Below, one piece after another: positions 18,216-27,201 of a stretch of DNA of 64,000 nt; within the stretch, counting starts at the first letter, position 1; the number at the start of each line of letters is the position of its first letter. The notes beneath the pieces were generated by a model, which did not search any database, was not told the DNA's origin, and was given only the letters and a program-made list of their open reading frames with translations. Source of the DNA: Actinobacteria bacterium OV320 (GTDB lineage: Bacteria > Actinomycetota > Actinomycetes > Streptomycetales > Streptomycetaceae); assembly GCA_001298545.1 (NCBI GenBank), contig LJCX01000005.1:310001-374000 (forward strand). The letters are read 5' to 3'. The position numbers and the translations under genes were made by a program.

Positions 18216-18280
18216 GAGAATTCCCCCGTGTCATGACGGATCACGGTCGATCGCCCCGGATGCGGAGCAGCCGTGGAACG

Positions 18281-18300
18281 GCCACGCCCATGGGCGTGGC
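18281..18300. promoter_or_regulatory. Perfect 20-bp palindrome
   Basis: GCCACGCCCATGGGCGTGGC is perfectly self-complementary and lies 66 nt upstream of the carrier-protein start. On the plus strand it is followed by a T-rich stretch (caattgtttt). It could be an operator or, read to the right, a terminator-like stem without a loop. Confidence 0.45.
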
Positions 18301-18686
18301 TAGGTGAAGCTTCAATTGTTTTCCCCCGTAGAAACGGACGCTCCACCGGTGGGTCATACCGGTTCGGTCCCTGAGGTGATTGCTCACCTGGCGGCAGACT
18401 GCCGATATCGGAGAGTAGGCAGCGGCCATCGAGCCAGTCAAGGGTCGAATGTCGGCCAGCCAGCGCCGGGATGACCTTTGGCCAACACTTCAACGCTGGG
18501 TGTAAACCCGCACCGTGATTCACTTGCATCGGCCATCCGGTTGGCCGAAAAGCGGGTTGACGGCCGAAACTCGGCACCTCTACGGTCGATGAGTCGATTG
18601 TGAACGCAGTATTTCAAGGTTTGCGTTCGAGGCCGACATCAACCGGCGTGACAGGGGGAATGATGTACGCCGCAACGGGGGAGACA

Positions 18687-18708
18687 GAACCGGTCGACCA
18701 ACCGGTTC
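18687..18708. promoter_or_regulatory. Inverted repeat GAACCGGT-N6-ACCGGTTC
   Basis: Perfect 8-bp arms separated by 6 nt, in an AT-richer context (preceded by gagaca, followed by catattcc). The layout resembles TetR-family or gamma-butyrolactone-receptor operators. The cognate regulator would have to lie outside the window. Confidence 0.45.
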
Positions 18709-18787
18709 CATATTCCGTCAGAGTCCTTTTCGAACTCCGATGATCCTTGGATCGGTGACCACCCGACCCGTGGCCGCCTGATCTCTC

Positions 18788-18809
18788 AAAGGCCGTAGCC
18801 GGCCTTTTT
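18788..18809 (+). terminator. Intrinsic terminator or attenuator before the reductase gene
   Basis: AAAGGCCG (18788-18795), loop TAGC, CGGCCTTT (18800-18807) and a further TT give a textbook Rho-independent terminator, unusual in this GC-rich genome. It sits 103 nt upstream of the next start codon, so it either ends a short leader transcript (attenuation) or insulates the operon. Confidence 0.6.
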
Positions 18810-18912
18810 CCATCATTCACACGGTGTTGTCTACCGCTGCCCGCCGCACGGCGCACATCTGTGCGCACACCTGTGCGCGCACCGCTGGACGGGCAGCGGC
18901 ATTCGTCACGAG

Positions 18913-19941
18913 ATGCATCAAGGAAGCGTGTTGAGGCATGCGATTCTGGGCGCCGGGGGAGTCGGGCTCGCCCTCGGAGCGGCGCTGGCCCGTGCCGGCC
19001 ACGAGGTCGTGCTGGTGATGCGGGAGTCCTCACGAGCCCGCTACCGCGGCGTGATCGACGTCCACAGCAAACTGCACGGCGACCTCGCCGTCGAGGCGCG
19101 CGCGGTGGAGCGGCTCGACGAGCCGGTCGACGTCCTGTGGGTGACGGTGAAGGCGCCCGCGCTGGACCCCGCCCTGGCCCGGGTCGCCCCACGGCTGACC
19201 CCGGACTCGGTCGTCCCCCTGCTCAACGGACTCGACCATCCGCGATCGCTGCGGACCAGGTTCGGGCCCCGCCAGCTCGTCGGCGCGATCCTCATCGAGG
19301 CGGAACGCACCGCGCCCGGCCGGGTCACCTGGAACTCCCTGTACGCGGAGATCAGCCTCGCGACCACCGACGGCGACCACGCCGGGGACGGTCCCGCAGA
19401 CCGCGGCCACGCCGGGGACGGTCCCGAAAGGGGCGCCGGCACCGGTGGCCGACGGCTCGGCGGGCTCGCCGAGGTCCTCGCCGACGCGGGTCTCGGCTGC
19501 ACCCCGGAGCGGGATCCGGCGAGCGTCCTGTGGCGCAAGCTGGTCCTCCTGCTGCCGTTGGCGCTGGCCACCACCGCGGCCGACGGCCCCCTCGGCATCG
19601 TCCGCCGACGGCCCGAGCTGTCCGCCCTGCTGCGCGACGCCGCCCGGGAAGCCTGTGCCGTCGCCGCCGCGGACACCGTCGTCGTCGACGACCGGAACCT
19701 GCTGCACACCCTGGACACCCTGCCCGGCCGGACCGACACCTCCCTGCACCGGGACGTCGCCGCCGGGGTCCGGCCGACCGAACTCGCCGCGCTCACCGAG
19801 CCGGTGCTGCGCCGCGCCCGGGACCACCACGTGGCCGTACCCGCGCTGACCGAACTGGCCCGCAGGGCCGCGGAGCGGGAGCGGCCGGCGGACGTTCCCG
19901 CACCGCACCGATCCACCTATCGCAAGGGAGAAACGTCATGA
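18913..19941 (+). CDS. Ketopantoate-reductase-like NAD(P)H oxidoreductase (ApbA/PanE family)
   Basis: 342 residues if started at ATG 18913; a GTG at 18928 or TTG at 18931, behind AAGGAAG, are credible alternatives. The N-terminal Rossmann motif is HAILGAGGVGLALGAAL. The C-terminal helical domain has the family's substrate-site pattern (DPASVLWRKLVLLLPLA, with the conserved Lys). A linker around residue 155 carries a repeated GHAGDGP unit. Family members reduce 2-keto acids or 3-keto groups of short acids. Its overlap (ATGA) with the ACP gene suggests action on the polyketide arm rather than on pantothenate synthesis. Confidence 0.82.
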   Translation: MHQGSVLRHAILGAGGVGLALGAALARAGHEVVLVMRESSRARYRGVIDVHSKLHGDLAVEARAVERLDEPVDVLWVTVKAPALDPALARVAPRLTPDSVVPLLNGLDHPRSLRTRFGPRQLVGAILIEAERTAPGRVTWNSLYAEISLATTDGDHAGDGPADRGHAGDGPERGAGTGGRRLGGLAEVLADAGLGCTPERDPASVLWRKLVLLLPLALATTAADGPLGIVRRRPELSALLRDAAREACAVAAADTVVVDDRNLLHTLDTLPGRTDTSLHRDVAAGVRPTELAALTEPVLRRARDHHVAVPALTELARRAAERERPADVPAPHRSTYRKGETS

Positions 19942-20246
19942 CAGTCGGTTCGGGCGAGACACTGGACGAAACCCTGGAAGCGACCCTCAAGGAGATCCTC
20001 GTCGAGGACCTCTTCCTGGACGTGCCCACCGAACGCATCGGGGACGACGACGGCCTCCAGGACGTGCTGGGCCTGGACTCCCTCGGCTTCGTGGAGCTGC
20101 GCGCCCAGTGCGAGCAGCGCTTCGGCGTGGCCATCACGGACGCCGAGTTCACCCCGCTCCACTTCCACTCGGTGCGCACGGTGGCCAACCTGGTGCGCAC
20201 CCTGCGTACGGGCACCGCCGGCGAGCACCTGGCGGTCCCGCAGTGA
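19938..20246 (+). CDS. Acyl carrier protein
   Basis: 102 residues, overlapping both neighbours (ATGA upstream, GTGA downstream). The phosphopantetheine site is GLDSLGFVELR. The acidic four-helix pattern is typical of PKS/FAS ACPs rather than NRPS carriers. It is the likely partner of the two free ketosynthases, the acyl-AMP ligase and the reductases of the cluster. Confidence 0.9.
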   Translation: MTVGSGETLDETLEATLKEILVEDLFLDVPTERIGDDDGLQDVLGLDSLGFVELRAQCEQRFGVAITDAEFTPLHFHSVRTVANLVRTLRTGTAGEHLAVPQ

Positions 20247-23200
20247 GGGAACCCGCCTCCTCCGAGCAGATGGACGTCTGGCTCGCCTGCCAGCGCGAAC
20301 CGGAGTCCGACCGCTACAACGTCACCGTCGACCTGGAGTTCACGCCGACCGTCGACATACCGGCGCTGCGTGCCGCACTCGGCGATGTGCTGACCGCCCA
20401 CCCGGCCCTGCGCTGCGCCTTCGCCACCGAGGGCGGCGAGCTGTGGCGCACCGCCGAGACCGACCCGCCGATGGCGTTCGTCACCGACCGGCTCCCCGGC
20501 CGCTACGACCGTGCGCAGGCTCTCGCCCGCGCGGTCGTCGCCGGCCGCGCGCCCTTCGACCTGGCCACCGCGCCGCTGCTGCGGGCGACGCTGCTGGCCG
20601 GGGAGGGCGGCGCGCTGCTCGCCGTCACGATGCACCACATCGTCTCCGACGGCTGGTCCAGCCGGATCCTCGCCGAGGACCTGGTGACGGCGTACCGGGC
20701 CCGGACGACGGGTGGCCCGGTCCCGGCTCCGCGCCCGTCGTCCGACATCGATGCCGACATCGATGCCGAGACCGGTACGGGTGCCGCTGCTGCCGCCGGT
20801 GCTGGTGCCGGTGCTGCAGCCGAGGCCGGCGTCCAGGGCGATCGCGACGCCGATATCGATGCCGACGCCGATGCCGATGCCGACGCCGACGCCGACGCCG
20901 AAAAGTACTGGACCTCCGTCCTGCGCGACGCCCCCGCCTCCCTCGCGCCCCCGCACGACCTGGTGCCGGAGGACGGTTTCCCCGGTCCCTCCGGCCGGGT
21001 GGAGGTGCTCCTGCCCGCCGAGGTGCACGCGGGCGTCCAGGCGCTCGCCGCCGCCGAACGCGGCTCCCCCGCCGTCGTGCTGCTCGCCGCCTGGTCGGTA
21101 CTGCTGCACGCGTGGGCCGGGGAGTCCGAGGGCACCTTCGGCATGGTCTTCGCCGGCCGCCGATACGCCGACGCCGAGCGGGTCGACCTGTTCAGCCGGG
21201 CGCTGCCGATGCGTGACCGGATGTCCCTCGACGACCGCTTCCTGGAGGTGGCGGCCCGGCTGCGCGAGCAGATGCTCGACGCGATGGAACACGCCCACCT
21301 CCCGGTGCGGCGGCTGCGGGCGATCCGCAGCGCGCAGGCCGACGGGCCGGGCGTCGAGCGGACGGTGTTCATGTACACCCCCGCCTACGAGGACGAGTGG
21401 CAGGCCGGAGAGGTGACCGTCCGCCGCTTCGACCACCCGGACGAGACGACGAAGTACGAGTTCTCGGTCAACGTGCTGGAGGGCTCGGCCGGTACCCGGC
21501 TGTGCGTCTACTACGACACCGCCCGCTACCTCCCCGCCACCGCCGAGCTGTTCGCGGCGGAACTGCGCGAGCTGCTGGCCCGCGCCGTGGCCGCCCCGGA
21601 CAGCGCCTGCGGCGATCTGCTCGCCGCCTGCGATCCGGGTCTGTCCGAGGTCGCCGCGCACGGCGCGCCCGTCGCGTCCCCGGCGCCGGGCATCCCCGAG
21701 CTGGTGCTGCGGCACGCCGCCGACCGCCCGGACGCCGTCGCCGTACGCCACGGCGAGCGCACCCTCGCCTACGGCGAACTCGCCGGCCGCGCGGGCGAGG
21801 TGGCCGGCTGGCTGCGCGAGCGGGGTGTCGGGCCCGGCGACACCGTGGCGCTGCTGCTCGCCCCCGGCGTCGAGACCCCGGTGTTCTGGCTGGCGTCCGC
21901 CCTGGCCGGTGCCGCCTACCTCCCCCTCGACCCCGCCTATCCGCAGGCCCAGCTCCAGCTGATCGTGGACGACGCCCGTCCCGCGGTCCTCGTCGTCGAC
22001 CCGGACTGCGGACAGACCCTCGACGTGCCCGAGGGCACCGCCGTACCGGTCGACGAGGTGCTCGCGCGGGCCCGCGGCCGGTCCGCCCCCGAGCTCGCGT
22101 ACGACGACGCCGCGACCCTCTGCGTGCTCTACACCTCCGGCACCACCGGCCGGCCCAAGGGGGTCGTGCTGCCGCACCGCGGGCTGGCCCGGCTCTTCGT
22201 ACGGCCCGACTTCCTCCCGCTGGACGAGACGGACGTCGTCGCGCAGCTGTGCCCGCTCAACTTCGACGGCGCCAGCTACGAGATCTGGGGCGCCCTCACG
22301 CACGGCGCCCAACTGGTCGTCCTCGACAAGCACCTGGTGCTCAGCCCCCGCGAGATGCGCACGGTGGTCCGCGAGCGCGGGGTGACCACGCTGCTCGTGA
22401 CGACACCGCTGCTCAACAGAATCATCGAGGACGCCCCGGACCTGCTCCAGTCGCTGCGGCGGGTGTACTTCGGCGGCGAGCTGATCTCCGTACGGCACAT
22501 GCGCCGTGCGCTGCGCTGGTCGCGGCCGGGCGTCCTGCTGCACAGCTACGGCCCCACCGAGAACTCCTTCACCTCGACCTGGTTCCCGATCACCGACCTC
22601 GCGCCGAACGCCAGGACGGTCCCCATCGGCCGACCGGTGCCCGGCACCGAGGTACGGGTCGTGCAGGAAGGCGGCACCCGTCCGGTGCCGCGCGGGGTTC
22701 CGGGCGAACTGCTGCTCGGGGGCACGGGGTTGGCCGACGGCTATCTGAACGCGCCCGGGATGACGGCGGACCGGTTCGTCACCGACGGCCCGACCCGCCT
22801 CTACCGGACCGGGGACCGGGTGCGCTGGCGCCCCGACGGCCTGCTGGAGTTCATCGGCCGCAACGACAACCAGGTCAAGATCCGCAGCCAGCGCGTCGAA
22901 CTCGGCGAGGTGGAGGCGGTGTTGGACGCGCACCCGGCCGTCGAGTCGGTCTTCGTCACGACGCGCGTCAACCGGCGCGGCGAGAAGGAGATCGTCGCCT
23001 ACGCGGTGGCCGCGCCCGGCACGGACGCCGACGAGCTCGGCCGGCACGCCAGGCTGCGGCTGCCCGCCTTCGCCGTACCCAGCCACCTGCTGCTCGTCGG
23101 GGAGCTGCCGCTCACCCCGACCGGCAAGATCGACCGGCGCCGGCTGCCGGACCCGGAGCAGGCGACCGGGTCCGCCCGGCCCGGCCCCGCTCCGGCCCCC

Positions 23201-24397
23201 ACGGCGGCCCTCGCACCGGAACCGCCTTCGGTGGCTTCCGCGGCTTCTGGCCCTCCCATCGCCTCCGCCGCCTCCGTGACGGAGGGCGTGCGGGCCGCCT
23301 GGCGGGCGGTGCTGGAGCACGACGGCTTTGGGCCCGACCGCAACTTCTTCGACGCCGGCGGCCATTCGCTGCTGCTGGTGAAACTGCGGGAGCAGCTGCG
23401 GCTGGCGACCGGCGCCGACCTCCCGGTCATCGACCTGCTGCGCCATGTCACGGTCCGCGAGCAGGCCCGCCTGATCACCACGGCCCACCGGCCCGTGGAC
23501 ACGACGGCGGCCCCGGCCGCCGTCGTGTCCCGACGACCCCTGGACGGCGCGCCGTCGGAGGCGGCCGGCACGGCGCCGGTGCCGGCTCCCGGTCCGCGGA
23601 TCGTCGCCCTCTCCGCCGCCACCGCCGAGGCCCTGCTCGTCGCCCGTGAGCGGCTGGCCGCCCATCTGGAGGCGCACCCGGACCTGGCACTGGCGGACGT
23701 GGCCCACACGCTGGACGTGGGCCGTCGGCACTTCGGTCACCGGTGTGCCGTCGTGGCGTCCGACCTGGCCGAGGCGGTGCGCGCCCTGCGCGCCCCGCAC
23801 ACCGCGACGCCCGCCGCCCCCGGTTCGCCCCCGGCCGTGGTGTTCGCCTTCGCGGACGGCCCGCCGGACGGCACCGGCCGGGCCGCCGAACCGCTCACCC
23901 GCCAGCTGCGCCTGGCCGGCCGGTTCGCCGAACGGGGCGTGACCCCGGCGGCGGTGTACGGCGTGGGAACGGGACGGTTCGCGGCCGCGGTGGTGAGCGG
24001 CGCGCTCACGGCCGAGGAGGGCGAGGAAGGCGTACGGCCGGTCGCCGACGGGGCCGGCGCGCGCATCCCCGTACCCCGCCGTCCCGCCCTGTTGTGGTCC
24101 ACCGCGCTGGGTCCGCTGTTCCCCGACGGGCCCGACCCGCAGGAACAGCACCTGTCGGCCGAAGCCGAGCCGGCCAAGCTGCTCCGGACGGCCTGTGACC
24201 GGCTCGGCGAGGTGGCCGTCCTCGACCTCGCGGCCGAGGATCCCGACGAGCGGGCCCTGCTGACGGCCGTCGCGGCCCTGTGGTGCCAGGGCGCCGAGGC
24301 GCGGCTGACGCCGGCCGGCCCGGCCCGTCGTCTGCGTCTGCCCGGCCACCCCCTGTCCTGGGCGTCTTCCACGTCCCCGCTCTCCGTACATTCCTGA
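20243..24397 (+). CDS. NRPS C-A-PCP with a vestigial acyltransferase-like tail
   Basis: 1384 residues. The condensation domain (about 1-470) has an intact MHHIVSDGWS. The adenylation domain (about 490-970) has A3 LYTSGTTGRPKG, A5 YGPTENSF and A10 LTPTGKIDR. By hand alignment the specificity residues read D-G-Y-L-Y-G-S-F-T, which I cannot assign to a standard amino acid; beta-methyltryptophan or its oxindole is the contextual guess. The carrier Ser is in DAGGHSLLL (about 1040). The last 270 residues resemble a PKS KS-AT linker (AHLEAHPDLALADVAHTLDV) and an AT domain whose GHSxGE becomes GVGTGR, so the nucleophile is lost. An Asp-Ala repeat lies inside the C domain. There is no thioesterase, consistent with diketopiperazine release. 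Confidence 0.88.
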   Translation: MREPASSEQMDVWLACQREPESDRYNVTVDLEFTPTVDIPALRAALGDVLTAHPALRCAFATEGGELWRTAETDPPMAFVTDRLPGRYDRAQALARAVVAGRAPFDLATAPLLRATLLAGEGGALLAVTMHHIVSDGWSSRILAEDLVTAYRARTTGGPVPAPRPSSDIDADIDAETGTGAAAAAGAGAGAAAEAGVQGDRDADIDADADADADADADAEKYWTSVLRDAPASLAPPHDLVPEDGFPGPSGRVEVLLPAEVHAGVQALAAAERGSPAVVLLAAWSVLLHAWAGESEGTFGMVFAGRRYADAERVDLFSRALPMRDRMSLDDRFLEVAARLREQMLDAMEHAHLPVRRLRAIRSAQADGPGVERTVFMYTPAYEDEWQAGEVTVRRFDHPDETTKYEFSVNVLEGSAGTRLCVYYDTARYLPATAELFAAELRELLARAVAAPDSACGDLLAACDPGLSEVAAHGAPVASPAPGIPELVLRHAADRPDAVAVRHGERTLAYGELAGRAGEVAGWLRERGVGPGDTVALLLAPGVETPVFWLASALAGAAYLPLDPAYPQAQLQLIVDDARPAVLVVDPDCGQTLDVPEGTAVPVDEVLARARGRSAPELAYDDAATLCVLYTSGTTGRPKGVVLPHRGLARLFVRPDFLPLDETDVVAQLCPLNFDGASYEIWGALTHGAQLVVLDKHLVLSPREMRTVVRERGVTTLLVTTPLLNRIIEDAPDLLQSLRRVYFGGELISVRHMRRALRWSRPGVLLHSYGPTENSFTSTWFPITDLAPNARTVPIGRPVPGTEVRVVQEGGTRPVPRGVPGELLLGGTGLADGYLNAPGMTADRFVTDGPTRLYRTGDRVRWRPDGLLEFIGRNDNQVKIRSQRVELGEVEAVLDAHPAVESVFVTTRVNRRGEKEIVAYAVAAPGTDADELGRHARLRLPAFAVPSHLLLVGELPLTPTGKIDRRRLPDPEQATGSARPGPAPAPTAALAPEPPSVASAASGPPIASAASVTEGVRAAWRAVLEHDGFGPDRNFFDAGGHSLLLVKLREQLRLATGADLPVIDLLRHVTVREQARLITTAHRPVDTTAAPAAVVSRRPLDGAPSEAAGTAPVPAPGPRIVALSAATAEALLVARERLAAHLEAHPDLALADVAHTLDVGRRHFGHRCAVVASDLAEAVRALRAPHTATPAAPGSPPAVVFAFADGPPDGTGRAAEPLTRQLRLAGRFAERGVTPAAVYGVGTGRFAAAVVSGALTAEEGEEGVRPVADGAGARIPVPRRPALLWSTALGPLFPDGPDPQEQHLSAEAEPAKLLRTACDRLGEVAVLDLAAEDPDERALLTAVAALWCQGAEARLTPAGPARRLRLPGHPLSWASSTSPLSVHS
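20744..20900 (+). repeat. Asp-Ala-encoding hexanucleotide repeat inside the NRPS C domain
   Basis: Repeats of gacatcgatgcc and ga(c/t)gcc encode DIDADIDA and then a run of DA dipeptides, with an Ala/Gly-rich stretch between. The insert of about 50 residues falls in a loop between the HHxxxDG helix and the EKYWTSVL strand, so the fold can tolerate it. The number of units is likely to vary between strains. Confidence 0.85.
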
Positions 24398-24409
24398 AGG
24401 AAGGTCCGC

Positions 24410-25423
24410 ATGCCGCACGTACGTGGCGAAGCCGCCGTTCTCGTCGAACCCGGGCGCCTGGAGGTGGCGGAGGTCGCCTTCCGGGAGCCGGCCGAGGGCG
24501 AGGTCCTCGTCCGCAACACCGTCGCCGCCATCTGCGGCAGCGATGTGCACCGGGTGCGCGCCGAGTCCCCTTTCTTCCGGGACATGCGCGACCACCCCTA
24601 CCCCTGCCCGGCGGGCTACCCGGGGCACGAGGGCGTCGGGGAGGTCGTCGAGAGCCGGTCGGCCCGCTTCTCGCCGGGCGACCTGGTGCTCACCGTGCCC
24701 AACCACGCCTACATGGCGTCGTTCGCGCGCTACCAGACGATCGCCGACCGGTTCCTGCTGCCGGTGAAGGGCACCGGGGCGCCGACCGTCCAGCTGATGG
24801 CGCAGCAGCTCGGGACCGTCGTCTTCGCGCTGAAGCGGTTCTGGCCGGAGCCCGTGCCGCAGGGGTCGACGGCCGCCGTCGTCGGCGTCGGCTCGGCGGG
24901 ACTGCTGTTCCAGCAGCTGCTCAAGCACCGCGGGTTCGAGAAGGTCGTCGCGGTCGACCTGGAGCCGGGGCGGCTGGCGATGGCCCGTTCCCTCGGCGCG
25001 GACGCGACCGTGCACGTGCCCGGGCAGAGCGCCGAGGAGGTCGTCATGGAGGCGACCGGCGGCAAGGGCGCCGACCTGGTCGTGGAGGCGGCCGGTACCG
25101 ACGGAGCGCGCGAGCACGCGATGCGGATGGTCGGCCAGCACGGCCGGCTGGGCTTCTTCGGCATGCCCGAGGACTACGACATGCGCATCCCGTACGCCCA
25201 TCTCTTCGTCCGCCAGGCGCAGTTGATCACCGCGGTCGGCGGGGCCCAGCTGGAACCCGGGCTGCCCTCCTTCCGGACCGCACTGGAGCTGATCGGGGAC
25301 GGCTCGATCCGGGTCGACGACCACATCACCCACACCTTCGACATCAAGAACATCGCCGACGCCTTCGACCTCGCGCACAACCGGCAGGACGACGTCGTCA
25401 AGATCGCGCTCACTTTCGGCTGA
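24410..25423 (+). CDS. Zinc-type medium-chain dehydrogenase (MDR family)
   Basis: 337 residues, ATG 12 nt after the NRPS stop with GAAGGAAGG upstream. Catalytic zinc ligands are visible in ICGSDVH and PGHEGVGEV, and the NAD(P)-binding motif is VVGVGSAGLLFQQL. The four structural-zinc cysteines of classical alcohol dehydrogenases are absent. Family members oxidise alcohols or reduce ketones. Position inside the operon suggests redox tailoring of the polyketide part. The cofactor and direction cannot be read from the sequence. Confidence 0.88.
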   Translation: MPHVRGEAAVLVEPGRLEVAEVAFREPAEGEVLVRNTVAAICGSDVHRVRAESPFFRDMRDHPYPCPAGYPGHEGVGEVVESRSARFSPGDLVLTVPNHAYMASFARYQTIADRFLLPVKGTGAPTVQLMAQQLGTVVFALKRFWPEPVPQGSTAAVVGVGSAGLLFQQLLKHRGFEKVVAVDLEPGRLAMARSLGADATVHVPGQSAEEVVMEATGGKGADLVVEAAGTDGAREHAMRMVGQHGRLGFFGMPEDYDMRIPYAHLFVRQAQLITAVGGAQLEPGLPSFRTALELIGDGSIRVDDHITHTFDIKNIADAFDLAHNRQDDVVKIALTFG

Positions 25424-25436
25424 CGGGAGGACAGGC

Positions 25437-26678
25437 ATGTCGGAACTGGCCAAGCACTCGGCCCCGGTGGCCGTCATCGGCGTCGGCGGCCGCTTCGCCC
25501 GGGCGCCCGACGTAGGGGCGTTCTGGGACAACCTCGTCGCGGGCCGGGACTGCTTCCGGCGGGAGCCGGTCCCGGTCGTGGAGGACCTGGGCGAGGACCG
25601 GCTGCGCGTCCACTCGTGGGGGACCGCCCCGCACCGGGACACCTACGACCACGCGCTCGTCGGCGTCGAGGGGCTGGACCCTCAGCACGGCATCCTCCAG
25701 GAGTCGCTGTGGCAGGCGGCGGAGGACGCCGGGGTCAGGCTGTCGGCGATCGCCGACCGGACCGCCGTCTACGCCGGCTGCGCCCGCACCAAGCATGTGC
25801 CGCGGGCCGCCTTCGACGACGTGGTGCAGGTCGACCCGACGTTCGCCGGGCCCTACTTCTCCTATCTGCAGGACCTGTGGGGCGAGTCGTTGATGCTGGA
25901 CTCGGCGTGCGCCACCTCCACGGTGGCCGTCCAGCTCGCCTGCCAGAGCCTGCGGTCGCACGCCTGCGACTACGCGCTGGCCGGGGCGGTGGCGATCCAG
26001 GAGGACGCCGACGGCTCCTATCTGCGGACCCCGCGCAGCATCTACTCCACCGAGGGCATCGTGCGCCCCTTCGACCGCCGTCACAACGGCGTGGTGCCCG
26101 GCGACGGCTCCGGGGCCGTCCTGCTGCGCAGACTGGACGACGCCCTGCGCGACGGCGATCCGGTCTACGCCGTCATCCGGGGCGGCGCCGTCACCAACGA
26201 CGGGCGGGCCAAGCCCGGTTTCGTCATCCCCGGTGTCGACGGCAAGGTCCGCGCGGTGCGCCGGGCGCTGGAGGCGGCGGGGCTGACCGGGGCCGACGTC
26301 GACTACGTCGAGACGCACGGCGTCGGCATCCCCCTCAACGACCAGATCGAGGCGACCGCCCTGATCGAGGCCCTCGGCACCGAAGGGCCGCCGGTGGCGG
26401 TCGGCTCGGTGAAGGCCTCCGTCGGTCACTGCGACACCGCAGCCGGCATGGCGGCCCTGATCAAGACATGCCTCGCGATCGACCGCGGCTTCCTGCCCGC
26501 GACCCCGAACACCGAGGTCCCGATCGAGGAGTTCACCGGGCGCGGCGAACGCTTCGGCATCCTCCCCGAAGGCCGCCCCTGGCCCACGAACGGCCGCCCA
26601 CGCACGGCCGGCCTGATGTCGGCCGGCGTGGGCGGCACCAACGCCTTCCTCGTCCTCGAGGAAGCCCCGGCCCACTGA
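25437..26678 (+). CDS. Free-standing PKS-type ketosynthase
   Basis: 413 residues, ATG with GGGAGG upstream. It resembles modular PKS KS domains more than KAS II. The nucleophile Cys is in DSACATSTVAVQ and the two His are in YVETHGVGIPL and VKASVGHCDTAAG; the first motif usually reads EAHGTGT. There is no AT or ACP in the same chain, so it must work in trans with the ACP at 19938 and perhaps with PCP-bound amino acid. A KS between a dehydrogenase and an NTF2-fold protein suits extension of an aminoacyl chain followed by ring closure. Confidence 0.9.
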   Translation: MSELAKHSAPVAVIGVGGRFARAPDVGAFWDNLVAGRDCFRREPVPVVEDLGEDRLRVHSWGTAPHRDTYDHALVGVEGLDPQHGILQESLWQAAEDAGVRLSAIADRTAVYAGCARTKHVPRAAFDDVVQVDPTFAGPYFSYLQDLWGESLMLDSACATSTVAVQLACQSLRSHACDYALAGAVAIQEDADGSYLRTPRSIYSTEGIVRPFDRRHNGVVPGDGSGAVLLRRLDDALRDGDPVYAVIRGGAVTNDGRAKPGFVIPGVDGKVRAVRRALEAAGLTGADVDYVETHGVGIPLNDQIEATALIEALGTEGPPVAVGSVKASVGHCDTAAGMAALIKTCLAIDRGFLPATPNTEVPIEEFTGRGERFGILPEGRPWPTNGRPRTAGLMSAGVGGTNAFLVLEEAPAH

Positions 26679-26729
26679 CGCCGGGCCACTGACCACTCAT
26701 CAGTTTCCGTTTCTTACCGAGGAGCACGC

Positions 26730-27158
26730 ATGTCCGTCACCGCCGACCTCTACATCGAGGTCAAGAACTTCTACGCCCGCCAGATGCGCGTCCTGGACGA
26801 CCTGGACATCGAGCGTTTCACCGCCACCTTCACCGAGGACGGCTCGGTCGCCCACCCGCACCGCGGCGAGAAGGTGGAGGGCCGCGAGGCGATGCGCACC
26901 AAGATGAAGAGCATGCTCCCGATGTACGAGGGGCTCGTCACGCGGCACTGGTTCGACCACTTCCTGATCGAGCAGACCGAGGGCGACGGCCTGCGCGTCA
27001 CCTACTACTCGCTGGTGACCCAGACGAACACGCAGGACGAGGTGCACTTCTTCTCCTCCTCCAGCGTCGAGGACCTGATGGTGCGCGAGGAGGGTGAACT
27101 GCGCATCCGTGAGCGGGTCATCCACCGCGACAACCCCAAGTACGGCCGAGTGATCTGA
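26730..27158 (+). CDS. SnoaL/NTF2-fold protein
   Basis: 142 residues with the cone-like NTF2 pattern (FYARQMRVLDDLDIERFTAT, then EDGSVAHPHRGEKVEGREA). Polyketide-associated members are aldol cyclases, dehydratases or isomerases; others are structural. Here it sits between the free KS and the interrupted adenylation gene. In an FR900452-like pathway a cyclopentenone must be formed, and this protein is a reasonable cyclase candidate. That role is inference; the fold call is from the sequence pattern. Confidence 0.75.
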   Translation: MSVTADLYIEVKNFYARQMRVLDDLDIERFTATFTEDGSVAHPHRGEKVEGREAMRTKMKSMLPMYEGLVTRHWFDHFLIEQTEGDGLRVTYYSLVTQTNTQDEVHFFSSSSVEDLMVREEGELRIRERVIHRDNPKYGRVI

Positions 27159-27201
27159 CCCCGCCCACGCATCCGTGAACCGCCGAAGGAGGGCAGAGCA
27201 G

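Larger units (their letters stand above)
18216..18912. promoter_or_regulatory. Divergent control region of the biosynthetic cluster
   Basis: This 697-nt gap separates the minus-strand operon from the plus-strand NRPS operon and is the main regulatory region. It is AT-richer than its surroundings and holds several inverted repeats (listed separately), plus GAACGCA at 18602-18608 pairing with TGCGTTC at 18622-18628, and the palindrome TGAAGCTTCA at 18305-18314. A minus-strand reading frame at 18241-18441 exists but has no support as a gene. No cluster regulator is encoded in the window. Confidence 0.6.

Noticed and set aside
18212..18577. Minus-strand frames in the divergent control region
   Set aside because: No domain, no start context, and they cross the inverted repeats; the region is better explained as regulatory. 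A decayed transposon-like origin cannot be excluded.
20108..20242. NRPS start upstream of 20243
   Set aside because: The frame is open further left but lies inside the ACP gene; the GTG overlapping the ACP stop gives the normal condensation-domain N-terminus.
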